Of a stretch of 64,000 bases of DNA, positions 43,981 through 54,881 are shown one piece after another; the first letter of the stretch is position 1, and each line of letters begins with the position of its first letter. A model generated the notes under the pieces. The model was not told the origin of the DNA, did not search any database, and saw only the letters and a program-made list of their open reading frames with translations. The DNA is taken from positions 29,741 through 93,740 of the forward strand of contig CAAGEE010000010.1 in the NCBI GenBank assembly GCA_900768815.1, given 5' to 3'. The translations under genes were made by a program, and so were the position numbers. This DNA is from Bacilli bacterium. GTDB taxonomy: Bacteria; Bacillota_I; Bacilli_A; RF39; UBA660.

Positions 43981-46900
43981 TTACCTATACAATACAACAT
44001 GGTGGTCTCTTTTGTCATTAATTAACTCTACCACATCACTCTTTTGTACATGACCATCTATAATAGTTTTCCTTTTCTTATCCTTATAAACCTCTATTTC
44101 ATAAATAGTCTCCTTAAATTTATAAGTAATTTTAAATGTAGTCCAACCATCCGGTATACTAGGCTCTATTCTTAATATATTACCATTCTTCCTCATACCT
44201 AAAATATCTCTAATACCTACATTATAAAACCATCCTGAAGAACCAGTATACCAAGTCCAACCTGCCTTACCAGCAAAATTCTCATTAGAAGAAATATCTG
44301 CTGCAATTACATAAGGTTCAGCATTATACTTCATAACTTCCGAATTATCCAAAGTCCTATTAATTGGATTTATCATCTGATAATACTTATAAGCTCTATT
44401 GGCATATCCCATCTTAATTAAAGCCATAATATACCAACTAACAGCATGCGTATATTGACCACCATTTTCTCTAATACCTTTAGGATAATTCATAATATAT
44501 CCAGGATTATTTAATGACTTACTAAAAGCCGGATCAAGTAACTTAATAATATCATTATCTCTATCGACTAACTTCTCTTCAACTTCTTCAATTACTTTTA
44601 AACTTCTTTCCTCATCCGCAACTCCAGATATAACTGAAAAACTCTGAGAAATTAAATCAATCTTACATTCACTATTATCTTGACTACCTAACTTATCTCC
44701 ATTATCAAAATATGCTCTTAAATAATAATCCCTATCCCAACCATATTTATTCAAATTACTCTTCAATTCATCATTAAACTTAACATACGAAGAAACATCT
44801 ATCGCTACATTATTCTCCTCTACCAAAGCAACAAACTTATCAATTATATTATATAAGAAGAATCCTAACCAAACACTTTCCCCCTTACCTTTAATACCAA
44901 CTCTATTCATTCCATCATTCCAATCACCACCACCCATTAATGGTAACTTATGACTACCTAAATTAGACATAGATAGTTTTAAAGCCTTCAAACAATGATT
45001 AAGAATTGTATCACTACTATTAGAATAACTAAAATTCATTGTCTTCTCATATTCATAAACACTAAGTAAACTACCAATAACATAAGGAGCCTTTTCCCCT
45101 AGAATATCCTTATCCCCAGTAACTTCAATATAATTAATAACTGCATATACTAACCATAAAAAATCATCCTTATAACGACTTCTAAGTCCAAACTTACTAT
45201 CCTCATGCCACCAATGTAGAACATCTCCTTCTCTAAATTGATGTGCTGCATTACAAATAATCTGTTCTTTCGTAAACTCCGGTTTTACTAAAACTATATT
45301 CATAGCATCCTGCAACTGATCTCTATATCCAAAAGCTCCAGATACTTGATAAAAACCCGCTCTAGCCATAATTCTAGAAGATATAGTCTGATACAAATAC
45401 CAATTATTAATCATATAATCAAAACTCTTATCTGGGCTTTGAACCTTAATAGTACCAAGAGTATCTTTCCAATATTTCTTAACTTTATCAAAAGCCATAT
45501 CAACAAAATTAAGATCACTATATTTTCTAACTAGCCCTTCTCCTATACATTCACTTCTATCAGCAACTAACATAAATATTATAGTTTTCTCTTCCCTAGA
45601 CTTCAAACTAATCTTACTATTAATACTCTTAACTAAAATTCTATCACTGCACCAAGAACTAATTTTTTCACTACAAGACATATATACACATACATCACTA
45701 TAATTAATACTATAAGCATTACGTAATTTTAATAAATTATCTTCCTCCATATACTCAGATAAAATATGTCTAGCCGTCTTCTCTTCAAAATTACCAAACG
45801 TTGGATTAATCCAAAAACAAGTATCAACATCCTGCTTTTTATTAGTCTTATTTTTTAACTTAACCAAATATAATTTTACCGGCTCATTAATACTAACAAA
45901 CTCTGTAATCTCTTTTCTTAACTCTAAAGACTCACTCTCTAAAATACTATATCCCATACCATGAGTACACTTATCAGGTACAAATAATTTATCGTTAAAC
46001 TTAAACCCTTCAGACCTATCATTAACAACTAAATCGTTAGACCAAGACGTAATCTTAAACTCTGAAGAATTCTCAAAATAAGTAAATCCAGCCCCATTAT
46101 TAGTAATAATAGTTCCAAAGTCTCTATTCGCAATAACATTACTCCAAGGAACTGGTGTTTTATTATTATAAATAACATACTCTGAACCATTATTTATAAA
46201 TCCACCAAATCCATTATCAAAATCAAGATCACCATGTTTCTTAATTGCAATATTTTCTTCATACTTTTTCTCTTCATAATTACTAATCTTATTATTTTTC
46301 TGCAACTCACTAACTGCATCACTCAAACTAATATGATCTCTTACAATAAATCTAAGTCTAGGAACAACTCCAAATAAATTCATCTCTTCTCTAGATAAAC
46401 TACTACCATCTATTACTTTAATAATACCTGGAGTATGATAAAAACTATTAACTGAATATATTCTATATATTTCATCATCTATCTCTTTATTAATAGCATC
46501 CCTATACTTATTCTCATTATTAATTATAACTATATCTACAAAGATTGAATTATTCTTATAATACTCAAATGCCTTAAGTATACTAAATACAAAAGATAAA
46601 TCACTGATATCATTAATATCTACTAAAATAATTGGTCTATCTCCACTAACATCAAATTTCCACAATCCAGTCTGTGACAAACTATTTTTTCTTAACAAGT
46701 CCATTCTCTCTTCACTAACTGATATTTTAGTAGTTTGATATAAATAATTAAGCATTATATTATAAAGCCTTAACTCATCCCCAGTAAGATCCATACTCTT
46801 GTTATTTACAACACTTGCTAAAGAAGCTACTCTAAATATTTTATTAATATCTCTTTTATTATTATAAGCATTAATAATTTCATCTATTTGTTCAGTACTT

Positions 46901-49900
46901 CTTCCAAAACCAACAACCACATAAACCGTTACTTCTCCATTAGGAACTATCTCTATCTTATTTCTAATACTACTAATTGGATCCAAGTTATCCCCCACAT
47001 AATTACTAAGTTTTGTAGAAAGACTAACTGGATTACTAGTTGTATAACCCCTACCAATAAATCTACTTCTCTCAGTCTCATAACTATATTTATCAACAGG
47101 ATTATCAATAATCAATCTACTAACCATATAATTATTAATACTAGAGTCTCCTCTACTTTTTCTCTTCATTATAAGAGCATTATTCTTATTATCCCATTCA
47201 CTAGAAATAAACATATTATTAAATACCCTATGTGAAACATCATCCATATTCTCGGATAATATAACCTCAGTATAAGTAGTTAGTTCTAAATTCTTATTAA
47301 CATTACTATTATTTCTAAAAGAAATCTTTCTAATCTCAGCATTATGATATGGACTAACTACAATCTCTGTAGCAGTCGTAATTAACCCATCAGTCCTTAA
47401 ATACTTAATCCTATCAGATGCAAAAACAACTTCATAATTATCACTATTTTTATTAACTGGTGCATAAGTATTAGACCAAACATAATTAGTATCCATATCT
47501 TTTATATACATAAAAATTCCATAATCTTGCTCTGTAACTTTACGGTATCTATTTAATTGTAAAGTTCTATATCTAGAAAAACTATTACCTCGATCGTTAA
47601 TAAGTAAAGCATATTTTTTATTAGATAAAACAGACACTTCCGGCATATAAGAAATATAATTAAAAGTCCTAATATCATTTTCTATTTTTTCTTTTCTATA
47701 ATCATACTTTTTATATTTAGCCATTTTCATATCTATATCAGTTTTTATTTGAACCTTTTCTTTAAGCAAAATATCAAAAGTTCTAACTAACACATTTTCT
47801 TGGAAATAGTTCTTTATTGCACCTAGTTTCAAATAATTAACTATTCCTGCTAAAATCATTCCTTGATGATGTGCAAAATATGCTGACACTACCCCTGTAT
47901 TATCATAATCATATGACTCATATAACCCATATTTACCAAGCATATCCAAATCTATAAATTTTTCTATATTAGATATTACCTCTTTTGGAAATAATTCTAA
48001 AGCCATTATTGATGCGTATGGAGAAACAACTATTCTATTATCTTTATCTTCTTTCGCTTTTAAGAATGGAGTAGAAAAAGCCCTATATTTATAATTTAGT
48101 GAATTATCCAACTCATTATAAGCAGACTCACTAATACCCCATGGTAACTTCTTATTTATTTTATCTATATAATCTTTCTGACAAAAATAAGCAAACTGAT
48201 ATGACTCATCCATTAGTGTATTCGGATAATTTTTCAAGAATAATAATGGCATAAAATACTCAAATGAAGTACCAGACCAAGAAATAAGTCCTTTACGTCC
48301 TCTATACGTAGTTAACGACTTATCAAGAGAAAACCAATGTTTAACTGGAACATCACCCTTACAAATTGCTAAATAGCTAGTAAGTCTTGCTTCACTTGCA
48401 AATTTATTATAGTTATATATTGAAAGTTTACCCTCATTATCATCATAGCCAATACTGAAAACATTTTTCTTTGTATATAACTTAGAAAAGTCAGTTTTTT
48501 TAATTAAATCATCACACCTTTTAACTATATCTACAAACTCATGACTATTAAAAAACTCTCTACAAACAACCAAACTTGCAACAAAGTTTCCTGAATCTAC
48601 TAAAGATACAAATCTTGGATTTATTACTTCCATAGTTAAAATATTATACCAATTATATAAATGACCATTCCATTTATCTAACTTCTCTACTGTATCTAAA
48701 ATATTAGAAATTAATTTTTTAGCCTCATTCGTAGTAATAAATTCCATCTCACAGGCAGAAACTACACTAACTAATGAATACCCTATTGCTGTAGGACTTG
48801 TTCTATTATCTAACTTTTCTTCCCGATTTTCCTGATAGTTATCCGGTATCAAATAATTATATTTACTACATAAATTATCTGAAAAATACATCCAAGTATC
48901 ATAAGCCAACTTAGTAAGTTTTTCTTCTACATCACTACTAATATTATTCTTAGGTTTAATATCCAAACTAACAAAGTATAAAATAAATGGAGCCGTAATA
49001 AACATAACTGCTAGTACATAAGAAATATATGACTTAAATATAACTCCTAAAATAATAAAAATAATACCAAAAACATAATTAACTATAAAACTTCTCAAAT
49101 ACCCAACTAAATTTTTATTTAATTTCTTACTTGCTTCCTCTGCTGTAGTCCAATTAAGTAAATTTTTATGTGATACAAAAAGTCTATATAAAGTTCTAAA
49201 GAAAGCATCCATATAAACCCCAGTATAAAAAGGAATATTAATTAATGCAATATAAGCTCTATATAATAAACTACGTCCACCTACTAATAAATTCTTATAG
49301 TACACAGTCTTATTTTTATTCTTAAATTTAACTTTACTATATAAGAAAAATATAATTGAAATAGCAATTTCTAAAACTACAAATAAAGTCCAAAGTACCG
49401 ACTTAGTTCCACTAAATGACATTGTAAAAAGTAAAATGAGTAACAAGCTAGGCATTAAAAACATTCTAAGAATATTATCTAATATTTTTAATTTTCCTAA
49501 TAAATTTATTGGATTCTTTACTTTAAGATTCTTTTTGTTTTTAACAGTATTTGAAAGCCACCCAATAATTTGTGTATCTCCTCTAGCCCATCTATGCTGC
49601 CTTGATACATCAGTTAAAAAGTCCGATGGTGCATCATCTATCAATTCTACATCTGAAACATAACCTACTCTTAAATAATTGCCCTCTAATAAGTCATGTG
49701 ACAAAATCAAATTATCAGGAAATGTATCCCCTAATATCTTATCAAAACACTCTAAATCATATATTCCTTTGCCAATAAAGTTTCCCTCTCCAAAGAAATC
49801 TTGATACGTATTAAAAAGTGTAGCAGAATAAGTATCAAATCCACCTATTCCTGCAAATATTTGACTATATAAACTCTTATTAGTAGCTTCTATTGAAGAA

Positions 49901-51621
49901 CTAACTCGAGGTTGCATAATTCCATATCCAGAGATTACTTTAGTCTTCTCTTTATTTAAAACAGGTCTATTCAAAGGATGGGCCATTGCTCCAATTAAAT
50001 TTAAAGCTGTACTTAAAACAAGTCTAGTATCAGTATCTAATGTAATAACATATTTAATACCTAAATTCTTCCCCTGAAGCGTATTAACAAAGAAATTTTT
50101 CTTACTAAGATTATCATTCATCTTTCCGAGTAATATTTTATTAAACTGAATTAGTGCTCCCCTTTTTCTCTCATATCCTAAGTAACACTCTTCACTCTCA
50201 TTCCATACTCTTTTCCTATAAATAAAATGGAATAATTCCTTACCATATTTTTTATTTAAAGAAGACGCCATACTAGTACCAACTTCTACTATTTCATGAT
50301 CATAATCTTCATCTTTTTTAGAGGAAGCTTTAACATCACCTAGTAAAGTAAAGTATAAATTATTAGACTTATTAATCAAATAAAACGTCTCCAACACATC
50401 AAACATCTCTTTAATTTTTTCTGTATTACTAATAATAGTTGGAATTACTACCATTGTTGCAGCACTCTTGTCTAATCCATTAGAAAAATTAATTTTAGGC
50501 ATAACAGTAATCGGTAAAATCCTACTAAAAATAACATCCACAATTTTTATTAGTAATTGACTAACTGGAATTAAAAGAATTAAAAATCCTAAAACTTTAA
50601 ATCTAATAAAATACTTAGACAAGAAAAAACTAATAATAAAAGTTCCTAAACACACAAAAATTAAATAAAGCATCGTCCTAAGTTTATAATTCTTATTTTT
50701 AAATAAGTAAAATCCAATATGTTTCTCTTCTTTTAAACTAATACTGTAAAGTTTTCCAAGTAATTCTAATTCACTACATCTTTTCTTTTTAGCAAGTTTA
50801 ACTATTTGATTTCTATACATCATCTTAGTATCAACAGTCATACTCTTATAAACTTTATCCATAAGTAACAGTTTCTCTGTTGCTGAAATATTCTTAAATA
50901 ATTCCTCTTCATTAAGTTCAAATAATAATTTCAAATCACCAAATATATTAGAAATCAAAATATTATTATCAATTCTCTCTTGAAAAAAGTCATTAATAAT
51001 TTCTTTCAAACTAATATTCTTTGCTTCTAATAATTCATTTATATCTTTAAATATACAATTACTTCTATTACCAAGTTTTTTTATTTGACTATTAACTTCA
51101 TAAATATAATACTGATTATCATTAATATTAAATTTTTCATCTAAAAAATCATTTAATGTTACTTTTTCTTTATCACAACTAGTAATGATTTTACTAACTT
51201 TATTTTTTATCAATAACTTATCTTTTTCATCTTTGCTAAGTAAATACAACTTCTCTGTATAAATAAATATCAAAAGATATTTAATTACTAAAATTTCTCT
51301 ATACGAAAAATTGTAGTTCTCATTTCTTTGATATTTTTTTAATTCGGAAACCAACATTTTAAAAGAAATATTATAATTATTAGCAATAGCTATTTGTCTA
51401 AGACAATAGTATATATTCTGTTTATTTTTTATTAATTTACGTATTTCCTTTTTGTTATGAACAATATTTGTTTTATGCTCTACTAACAAATAAAAATTAT
51501 CAATTATCCATTCATTGTTAATTCCTACATATGTTGACTGTTTTGTCTTTTTTATTAAATAATTATAATATTTATTTATTTTTTTGAAGTTTGTAAAGAA
51601 ATTAAAATATGTATCATTCAT
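43981..51621 (-). CDS. Cyclic beta-1,2-glucan synthase-like giant protein (GT84/GH94, NdvB type)
   Basis: 2546 residues, one gene. Membrane segments flank a glycosyltransferase domain with the DxD-type ITLDTDTRLVL and QHRWARGDTQIIGWL (QxxRW). A helical glycoamylase-like middle follows (SWSGTSFEYFMPLLFLKNYP), then beta-sandwich parts and a GH94 phosphorylase-like end with YRDQLQDAMNIVLV and LMGGGDWNDGMNRVGIKG (catalytic Asp). This order matches cyclic beta-1,2-glucan synthases (about 2800 residues). The family makes and closes beta-1,2-glucan rings, with GH94 trimming chain length. Family membership is firm; product identity is inferred. Confidence 0.88.
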   Translation of the reverse strand: MNDTYFNFFTNFKKINKYYNYLIKKTKQSTYVGINNEWIIDNFYLLVEHKTNIVHNKKEIRKLIKNKQNIYYCLRQIAIANNYNISFKMLVSELKKYQRNENYNFSYREILVIKYLLIFIYTEKLYLLSKDEKDKLLIKNKVSKIITSCDKEKVTLNDFLDEKFNINDNQYYIYEVNSQIKKLGNRSNCIFKDINELLEAKNISLKEIINDFFQERIDNNILISNIFGDLKLLFELNEEELFKNISATEKLLLMDKVYKSMTVDTKMMYRNQIVKLAKKKRCSELELLGKLYSISLKEEKHIGFYLFKNKNYKLRTMLYLIFVCLGTFIISFFLSKYFIRFKVLGFLILLIPVSQLLIKIVDVIFSRILPITVMPKINFSNGLDKSAATMVVIPTIISNTEKIKEMFDVLETFYLINKSNNLYFTLLGDVKASSKKDEDYDHEIVEVGTSMASSLNKKYGKELFHFIYRKRVWNESEECYLGYERKRGALIQFNKILLGKMNDNLSKKNFFVNTLQGKNLGIKYVITLDTDTRLVLSTALNLIGAMAHPLNRPVLNKEKTKVISGYGIMQPRVSSSIEATNKSLYSQIFAGIGGFDTYSATLFNTYQDFFGEGNFIGKGIYDLECFDKILGDTFPDNLILSHDLLEGNYLRVGYVSDVELIDDAPSDFLTDVSRQHRWARGDTQIIGWLSNTVKNKKNLKVKNPINLLGKLKILDNILRMFLMPSLLLILLFTMSFSGTKSVLWTLFVVLEIAISIIFFLYSKVKFKNKNKTVYYKNLLVGGRSLLYRAYIALINIPFYTGVYMDAFFRTLYRLFVSHKNLLNWTTAEEASKKLNKNLVGYLRSFIVNYVFGIIFIILGVIFKSYISYVLAVMFITAPFILYFVSLDIKPKNNISSDVEEKLTKLAYDTWMYFSDNLCSKYNYLIPDNYQENREEKLDNRTSPTAIGYSLVSVVSACEMEFITTNEAKKLISNILDTVEKLDKWNGHLYNWYNILTMEVINPRFVSLVDSGNFVASLVVCREFFNSHEFVDIVKRCDDLIKKTDFSKLYTKKNVFSIGYDDNEGKLSIYNYNKFASEARLTSYLAICKGDVPVKHWFSLDKSLTTYRGRKGLISWSGTSFEYFMPLLFLKNYPNTLMDESYQFAYFCQKDYIDKINKKLPWGISESAYNELDNSLNYKYRAFSTPFLKAKEDKDNRIVVSPYASIMALELFPKEVISNIEKFIDLDMLGKYGLYESYDYDNTGVVSAYFAHHQGMILAGIVNYLKLGAIKNYFQENVLVRTFDILLKEKVQIKTDIDMKMAKYKKYDYRKEKIENDIRTFNYISYMPEVSVLSNKKYALLINDRGNSFSRYRTLQLNRYRKVTEQDYGIFMYIKDMDTNYVWSNTYAPVNKNSDNYEVVFASDRIKYLRTDGLITTATEIVVSPYHNAEIRKISFRNNSNVNKNLELTTYTEVILSENMDDVSHRVFNNMFISSEWDNKNNALIMKRKSRGDSSINNYMVSRLIIDNPVDKYSYETERSRFIGRGYTTSNPVSLSTKLSNYVGDNLDPISSIRNKIEIVPNGEVTVYVVVGFGRSTEQIDEIINAYNNKRDINKIFRVASLASVVNNKSMDLTGDELRLYNIMLNYLYQTTKISVSEERMDLLRKNSLSQTGLWKFDVSGDRPIILVDINDISDLSFVFSILKAFEYYKNNSIFVDIVIINNENKYRDAINKEIDDEIYRIYSVNSFYHTPGIIKVIDGSSLSREEMNLFGVVPRLRFIVRDHISLSDAVSELQKNNKISNYEEKKYEENIAIKKHGDLDFDNGFGGFINNGSEYVIYNNKTPVPWSNVIANRDFGTIITNNGAGFTYFENSSEFKITSWSNDLVVNDRSEGFKFNDKLFVPDKCTHGMGYSILESESLELRKEITEFVSINEPVKLYLVKLKNKTNKKQDVDTCFWINPTFGNFEEKTARHILSEYMEEDNLLKLRNAYSINYSDVCVYMSCSEKISSWCSDRILVKSINSKISLKSREEKTIIFMLVADRSECIGEGLVRKYSDLNFVDMAFDKVKKYWKDTLGTIKVQSPDKSFDYMINNWYLYQTISSRIMARAGFYQVSGAFGYRDQLQDAMNIVLVKPEFTKEQIICNAAHQFREGDVLHWWHEDSKFGLRSRYKDDFLWLVYAVINYIEVTGDKDILGEKAPYVIGSLLSVYEYEKTMNFSYSNSSDTILNHCLKALKLSMSNLGSHKLPLMGGGDWNDGMNRVGIKGKGESVWLGFFLYNIIDKFVALVEENNVAIDVSSYVKFNDELKSNLNKYGWDRDYYLRAYFDNGDKLGSQDNSECKIDLISQSFSVISGVADEERSLKVIEEVEEKLVDRDNDIIKLLDPAFSKSLNNPGYIMNYPKGIRENGGQYTHAVSWYIMALIKMGYANRAYKYYQMINPINRTLDNSEVMKYNAEPYVIAADISSNENFAGKAGWTWYTGSSGWFYNVGIRDILGMRKNGNILRIEPSIPDGWTTFKITYKFKETIYEIEVYKDKKRKTIIDGHVQKSDVVELINDKRDHHVVLYR

Positions 51622-51694
51622 GACATCAACTCTCCTATTTAAATTATATCATAAATGATTGTAAATAGAATATCAAAATAAGTCGAAAAAATCA

Positions 51695-51721
51695 TAAAAA
51701 AAACCTTGTCTAAACAAGGTT
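51695..51721 (-). terminator. Terminator of the tRNA cluster
   Basis: AACCTTG-TTTAGA-CAAGGTT followed by TTTTTT, 11 bases after tRNA-Ser. Confidence 0.88.
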
Positions 51722-51731
51722 ACTTTTCTTA

Positions 51732-51822
51732 TGGCGGAGTAGGAGAGATTTGAACTCTCGCGCCAGTTGCCCGACCTACACCCTTAGCAGGGGCGCCTCT
51801 TCAGCCTCTTGAGTACTACTCC
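51732..51822 (-). tRNA. tRNA-Ser (anticodon GCT)
   Basis: 91 bases with a long variable arm. Acceptor GGAGTAG/CTACTCC, G73, encoded CCA; anticodon loop CTGCTAA. Decodes AGC/AGT. Confidence 0.93.
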
Positions 51823-51884
51823 TTTTTCTCTTGTGCGTCCGCATATATAATATTACACGAATTGCCACTGCTTGTCAACAAAAA

Positions 51885-51931
51885 AAAGAAAAGACCTTCG
51901 AAAAAGGTCAAATAAAAATCCAGCGAACTGG
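51885..51931 (-). terminator. Hairpin pair and terminator between tRNA-Glu and tRNA-Ser
   Basis: CCAG-TTCG-CTGG (51920-51931), a compact UUCG-type hairpin, followed by GACCTTTTTCGAAGGTC and TTTTCTTTTTTT. It may let part of the transcript stop before tRNA-Ser, or separate two units. Confidence 0.7.
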
Positions 51932-51945
51932 AATTATATTCAAAA

Positions 51946-52022
51946 TGGTGACGAGTACGGAATTCGAATCCGTGAATGCTGCCGTGAAAGGGCAGTGTGT
52001 TAAGCCACTTCACCAACTCGCC
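51946..52022 (-). tRNA. tRNA-Glu (anticodon TTC)
   Basis: 77 bases. Acceptor GGCGAGT pairs with ACTCGTC (one G-U), A73, encoded CCA; anticodon loop CTTTCAC. Decodes GAA/GAG. Confidence 0.9.
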
Positions 52023-52025
52023 ATA

Positions 52026-52102
52026 TGGCGCCCCAACTAGGACTTGAACCTAGGACCCCTTGATTAACAGTCAAGTGCTCTAACCAACTGAGCTATTGAG
52101 GC
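52026..52102 (-). tRNA. tRNA-Asn (anticodon GTT)
   Basis: 77 bases. Acceptor GCCTCAA with TTGGGGC, G73, encoded CCA; anticodon loop CTGTTAA. Only 3 bases separate it from tRNA-Glu. Confidence 0.94.
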
Positions 52103-52109
52103 AAACTAA

Positions 52110-52186
<77 letters not shown>

Positions 52187-52206
52187 ATTAATTAACTGAC
52201 TTCTTA

Positions 52207-52235
52207 AGTTTACAATACTTTTTAAACTTTTGCAA
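52207..52235 (-). promoter_or_regulatory. Promoter of the Ile-Asn-Glu-Ser tRNA cluster
   Basis: TTGCAA (52230-52235), 17-base spacer, TAAACT (52207-52212). The same TTGCAA -35 box is used by the tRNA-Arg promoter. Confidence 0.75.
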
Positions 52236-52285
52236 GGGAAAATTAATTTTTTTAAATATATTTCCCAACTGCAATAATAGAATAC

Positions 52286-52334
52286 TATAAAAAAAGTAAG
52301 AAAGTCAAGTGTTTTTTACTCTTTTCTTACTTTT
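52286..52334 (-). terminator. Terminator after the P-type ATPase gene
   Basis: AAAAGTAAGAAA / TTTCTTACTTTT stem followed by T residues. The 5' arm lies in the last codons and the loop contains the stop. Confidence 0.8.
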
Positions 52335-54634
52335 AATTCTATATAATTAATTGTTTTCTCAAACGTATAATACATAAAGTGTGCAAATGCTATACATATT
52401 GCAATAATTACTACCATTTTTAAGTCCAATGTCGAGAACGAAAACAAGGTTCTAAATCCAAAGAAACCAGTAATGTATAATGATACCATTGCTACAAATA
52501 AACATGTTCTCAAAGGATTAAATGGTAAACAAGTTTTAAATAATAACATAAATGCAACATATCCTGTAACAACAGCAGATAAAGTTGAAGTTTGTTCATA
52601 TGTAAAATTAAATATCTTACTAGCAATAAACACAACCAAAATATTTAAAATTATTGTAAATGCAGGTGGTACTGCCCTTTTCAAAACTCTTTTTAAAAAA
52701 TGCTTTTGTACTAAATCATAATTATCCTGCAATGCTAAAACAAACGATGGTATACCAACAGTTACCGTACTGGCAAGTGACAACTGAATTGGTATAAATG
52801 GATATGGCATATCAATAAAGATAAAAATAATTGCCAACAACGTTGCATATATTGTCTTAACTAAAAATAATGATGAACTCTTCTCTATATTATTAATAGT
52901 TCTTCTACCCTCTGCTACAACATAAGGCATTGACGAAAAATTTGAATCCAGTAAAACTAGTTGACTAACATTCTTAGTTGCATCAGATCCAGATGCCATT
53001 GCTACTGAGCAATCAGCCTTTTTTAAAGCCAAAACATCATTAACACCATCTCCTGTCATTGCAACAGTATGGCCTAAATGTTGTAGTGCCAAGACAATAG
53101 TCTTTTTTTGTTCCGGAGTAACTCTACCAAAAATATCATATTTCTCTACAGCATTTAATATATCCTGATCACCCTTTAAAGTAGTAGCATCGACTAACTT
53201 AGCCTCTTCTGAAAAACCAGCTCTGCAAGCAATACCATAAACCGTATTAGGATTATCCCCTGAAATAATTTTCAAAGTAACACCCTGTTCTTTAAAATAC
53301 TGTAATGTTTCATTAGCATCACTTCTAATTTTATCTTGTAATAAAAGTAAAGCAATAGGTGTAACATCTTCTAAATCTTTAGTCTTAGTCTCTCCTAACA
53401 AAATAACTCTATATTCTTTAGTATATTCCTCTACTTTTTCCATAATAGAATCATTCTTCTTTAAAATAAACTCAGCTGCTCCAACAATATAAACTTTATC
53501 TTTCAAAACAATTCCAGAATACTTCTTTGCAGAAGAAAAAGGCAAAGTCTTAACAACTTCAAAACTATCTCTCTTCCCATACTTATCTAATAAAGCAATT
53601 GCAGTTGGATTATTTTCACCCAAACTATTATTTATATTACCAATAATCTCACCAATATCATCAACAGTAAACAACACTTCCGCTGCAACTTCCATCTTAC
53701 CTTCCGTAATTGTTCCTGTTTTATCTAAGCATAAAGTATCAACCCTAGCTAAAGTTTCGATACAATACAAATCTTGAACTAAAACCTTCCTCTGTGAAAG
53801 CCTAATTACACTAACCGCTAAAACTGTACTAGTAAGTAAAACTAATCCTTCTGGAATCATGCCTATTAAAGCCGCAACAGTCGAAACCACAGCTTGTGAA
53901 ACAGTATTTCCATCTATATACATTTGTCTACTAAATAAGAGTATTCCAACTGGTACAATTAAAAATGATATTGTAGAAATAATCTTATTTAAACTTCTCA
54001 TAATTTCAGAAGAAACAGCTTTTATATACTTAGTATCGCTAGAAATCTTTGCCGTATAATTATCATATCCAATATGTTCAACCTGACAGACTGCTCTTCC
54101 AGATACTATAAAACTTCCTGATAATAACATATCCCCTTTTTTCTTAAATATCGTATCTGCTTCTCCTGTAATAAAAGACTCGTCAACTTCAACTTCACCA
54201 TCCCTAATTACAGAATCAACTACTATCTGATTACCTATTTCAACTTTTATAATATCGTCTAAAACAATCTCATTAATTCCTATTTCTTTTTCTATTGAAT
54301 CCCTCACAACGCGTATCTTAGAAGCCGCAACTACTTTTAACTTATCCAAAGTTTTCTTACTTCTAAGCTCCTGAATAATACTAATCAACGTATTAATAGT
54401 AATTATTATGATAAATGTCAAATTTTTAAATGATCCAACACATATAACCGCAACTGCCAAAATTATATTAATAACATTAAATAAAGTTATAACATTTTCT
54501 CTAATTATTTCAGAAACAGTCTTAGTACCAACCTCTGTATCTATATTTACTAATTTATCTTCTATTCTCTTATTAACTTCATAATTAGTTAATCCAACTT
54601 TTATATCTGGATTATATCTTTCTACTTTCTTCAT
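52316..54634 (-). CDS. P-type cation-transporting ATPase (CtpE-like)
   Basis: 772 residues with about ten membrane helices. Phosphorylation motif CLDKTGTITEGK, actuator TGEAD (DESFITGEAD), nucleotide region SSAKKYSGIV, hinge MTGDGVNDVLALKKADCSVA, and M4 motif MIPEGLVLLTS, the PEGL of P2-type pumps. This fits Ca2+/divalent-cation pumps of the CtpE/YfgQ kind; no heavy-metal CxxC domain is present. Ion identity is not fixed by sequence. Confidence 0.9.
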   Translation of the reverse strand: MKKVERYNPDIKVGLTNYEVNKRIEDKLVNIDTEVGTKTVSEIIRENVITLFNVINIILAVAVICVGSFKNLTFIIIITINTLISIIQELRSKKTLDKLKVVAASKIRVVRDSIEKEIGINEIVLDDIIKVEIGNQIVVDSVIRDGEVEVDESFITGEADTIFKKKGDMLLSGSFIVSGRAVCQVEHIGYDNYTAKISSDTKYIKAVSSEIMRSLNKIISTISFLIVPVGILLFSRQMYIDGNTVSQAVVSTVAALIGMIPEGLVLLTSTVLAVSVIRLSQRKVLVQDLYCIETLARVDTLCLDKTGTITEGKMEVAAEVLFTVDDIGEIIGNINNSLGENNPTAIALLDKYGKRDSFEVVKTLPFSSAKKYSGIVLKDKVYIVGAAEFILKKNDSIMEKVEEYTKEYRVILLGETKTKDLEDVTPIALLLLQDKIRSDANETLQYFKEQGVTLKIISGDNPNTVYGIACRAGFSEEAKLVDATTLKGDQDILNAVEKYDIFGRVTPEQKKTIVLALQHLGHTVAMTGDGVNDVLALKKADCSVAMASGSDATKNVSQLVLLDSNFSSMPYVVAEGRRTINNIEKSSSLFLVKTIYATLLAIIFIFIDMPYPFIPIQLSLASTVTVGIPSFVLALQDNYDLVQKHFLKRVLKRAVPPAFTIILNILVVFIASKIFNFTYEQTSTLSAVVTGYVAFMLLFKTCLPFNPLRTCLFVAMVSLYITGFFGFRTLFSFSTLDLKMVVIIAICIAFAHFMYYTFEKTINYIELKVRKE

Positions 54635-54740
54635 TTTCGTTTCACCTACACTAATTAGAATATATCATAAATACTTAAATTAGTCTATCAACACAACTCA
54701 ACAAAATGTTAACTATTTAAAACTTTTATCAAAAAAGTAC

Positions 54741-54769
54741 TTGTCAACTATCAATTTTTAGTATAAAAT
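54741..54769 (+). promoter_or_regulatory. Promoter of tRNA-Lys
   Basis: TTGTCA (54741-54746), 17-base spacer, TAAAAT (54764-54769), about 20 bases before the tRNA, on the plus strand. Confidence 0.7.
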
Positions 54770-54789
54770 AAATTATGCAATCAAGAAAT

Positions 54790-54865
54790 GGGCTGTTAGC
54801 TCAGTTGGTAGAGCAACTGACTCTTAATCAGTGGGTCTAGGGTTCGAATCCCTAACAGCCCACCA
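54790..54865 (+). tRNA. tRNA-Lys (anticodon CTT)
   Basis: 76 bases, plus strand. Acceptor GGGCTGT with ACAGCCC, A73, encoded CCA; T-arm GGGTTCGAATCCC; anticodon loop CTCTTAA. Decodes AAG. No integrase or repeated 3' end nearby. Confidence 0.94.
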
Positions 54866-54881
54866 TTTATATTGATTACAC

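Noticed and set aside
46888..47235. Plus-strand open frame inside the glucan synthase gene
   Set aside because: Antisense shadow of a conserved coding region; composition mirrors the real gene and no ribosome site precedes it.
51816..52016. Open frame across tRNA-Glu
   Set aside because: It lies over a clear tRNA and terminator; no ribosome site or protein likeness.
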